A stretch of DNA of 64,000 nucleotides from NCBI GenBank assembly GCA_009774145.1, contig VSND01000008.1, forward strand, positions 47,524 through 111,523, read 5' to 3'. The notes beneath the pieces were generated by a model. It was not told the DNA's origin and searched no databases. It was given only the letters and a program-made list of their open reading frames with translations. Shown here piece by piece: positions 63,325-64,000 of the stretch. The stretch's first letter is position 1, and every line of letters begins with the position of its first letter. This DNA comes from Lachnospiraceae bacterium. GTDB taxonomy: Bacteria > Bacillota > Clostridia > Lachnospirales > Lachnospiraceae. The position numbers and the translations under genes were made by a program.

Positions 63325-63747
63325 ATGTATTCAGCAAAAGAAGCTGCAAAGATCACTGGACTTTCTACCGCAGCGTTAAGATATTACGAGAAAGAAAGTT
63401 TATTGCCGCCAGTAAAAAGAAATGACCAGAAGTACAGGCAATACACAGATGAAGATATGGAATGGATTCGGATGATCCAATGTATGCGCATGGCTAATAT
63501 TCCAATCCAATCTATCAAGGAATATGTTTCTTTATTGATACAAGGCGGAAAGGCGCTTGAACAGCGCTATGAGATGGTTCAAGAACATATAGAAAATATC
63601 ATGGGGCAAATAGCCGATTTACAAAAGGCATTGACTTTGACACAAAGTAAATTGGCATTTTACGAAAAGATTTTGAAAGAGCCGCTGCACCAGGACATAA
63701 CGTATGCTGAGGAATGGAAAATGTTTAATCATGGAGGCCATGTATAA
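63325..63747 (+). CDS. MerR-family transcriptional regulator
   Basis: 140 residues. MYSAKEAAKITGLSTAALRY then YEKESLLPPVKRNDQKYRQY is the MerR winged-helix domain; a long coiled-coil helix follows (about 80-120, YEMVQEHIENIMGQIADLQK) for dimerisation, and no cysteine metal site is present, so a small-organic-molecule or stress sensor is likely. ATG 63325 is preferred over 63310 because GGAGGA lies 7 bases upstream. It precedes a tautomerase gene it may regulate. Confidence 0.9.
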   Translation: MYSAKEAAKITGLSTAALRYYEKESLLPPVKRNDQKYRQYTDEDMEWIRMIQCMRMANIPIQSIKEYVSLLIQGGKALEQRYEMVQEHIENIMGQIADLQKALTLTQSKLAFYEKILKEPLHQDITYAEEWKMFNHGGHV

Positions 63748-63803
63748 CACAAATTCTGTTCCTGACATAAATGCAACAAAATGAAATGAAAAGGAGAGAT
63801 CAT

Positions 63804-64000
63804 ATGCCCTATATCACAGTTGAGAGCGGGAATTTATCAGACGCCCAAAAAGAGGAACTGATCAAGCGGTTGACGGAAGTATCTTCCGAAATTATGAAAG
63901 TACCGCAGGAGTTTTTTATTACCACGATCAAAGAAGTGCCTGATAAGAATTTTGGTATTGGCGGGAAAACGATTGATAAAGTTAAGGCTGAATATATTCG
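63804..64000 (+). CDS. 4-oxalocrotonate tautomerase family protein (3' end cut by window)
   Basis: 65 codons visible to the edge. MPYITVESGNLSDAQKEELI has the catalytic Pro2 (Pro1 after Met removal). EVSSEIMKVPQEFFITTIKE and GIGGKTIDKVKAEY fit a small tautomerase of the 4-OT/MIF superfamily. AAGGAGA lies 6 bases before ATG 63804. Follows the MerR gene by 56 bases, likely one transcript. Confidence 0.88.
   Translation, partial: MPYITVESGNLSDAQKEELIKRLTEVSSEIMKVPQEFFITTIKEVPDKNFGIGGKTIDKVKAEYI

Overview
The window reads as chromosome of a Gram-positive anaerobe of the Clostridia, most likely a gut Lachnospiraceae. Pointers are the paired GlgC/GlgD glycogen enzymes, a type III glutamine synthetase, a Firmicutes-type (class II) GalT, a stand-alone AICAR transformylase with a PurO-type IMP cyclohydrolase, CbiK, a DUF6465 protein, strong purine-rich ribosome binding sites and sigma-A type promoters. 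The species call is inference from gene content only. No rRNA or tRNA gene was recognised.

Layout. 1-7.1 kb: a Ter/TelA stress cluster (YceG end, TelA, three TerD) followed by a calcium-type P-ATPase and an HAD phosphatase. 7.1-11.6 kb: glycogen metabolism (debranching enzyme, glgC, glgD). 11.7-13.9 kb, minus strand: the last two purine steps behind a ZTP riboswitch with its own terminator. 14.1-16.9 kb: a large TPR protein with a DUF4062/TIR-like N-terminus. 17.1-20.9 kb: galK-galT facing an AraC regulator across overlapping promoters. 20.9-24.9 kb: DUF6465, two SUKH (SMI1/KNR4) proteins, a GntR remnant and CbiK. 25.2-36.1 kb: a ten-gene Mrp/Mbh-like cation/proton antiporter operon with four NuoL/M/N-type subunits, then a MATE exporter. 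36.1-38.5 kb: DUF2975 plus small HTH, a 59-bp tandem repeat and a DUF4173 membrane protein.

38.6-48.8 kb is an accessory island built from repeats and broken genes. About 490-bp direct repeats (38954 and 48096) lie 9.1 kb apart, a 109-bp element occurs twice, and an 80-bp repeat brackets the right end. Inside are a barstar-tailed immunity protein, an unknown small protein, and an ABC transporter whose ATPase gene is split at its DEPTGNLDS motif by a 3.9-kb degraded mobile element. That element has a 10-bp target duplication and carries a serine-recombinase remnant, a PIN toxin-antitoxin pair, a lipoprotein, XRE regulators, twin palindromic operators and a dead radical-SAM gene.

48.8-60.7 kb returns to core-like genes: SIMPL and DUF1622 proteins, an Amt ammonium channel fused to its own P-II domain, purF and glnN (type III glutamine synthetase) in one minus-strand block with an attenuator-like leader, an Rpn/PD-(D/E)XK protein, and a two-gene surface module (749-aa anchored protein plus LysM protein). 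From 60.8 kb to the end a second accessory patch holds a serine-recombinase fragment, a WYL regulator facing a DJ-1/PfpI protein, a frameshifted nitroreductase, and a MerR regulator with a 4-oxalocrotonate tautomerase.

How the parts connect: ammonium uptake (Amt-P-II), glutamine synthesis (GlnN), the glutamine-using first purine step (PurF) and the ZTP-controlled last purine steps form a nitrogen-to-purine theme. TerD, the Ca-ATPase and the Mrp-like operon suggest investment in cation and envelope stress. SUKH, barstar, Rpn and PIN genes mark conflict and mobile-element history.
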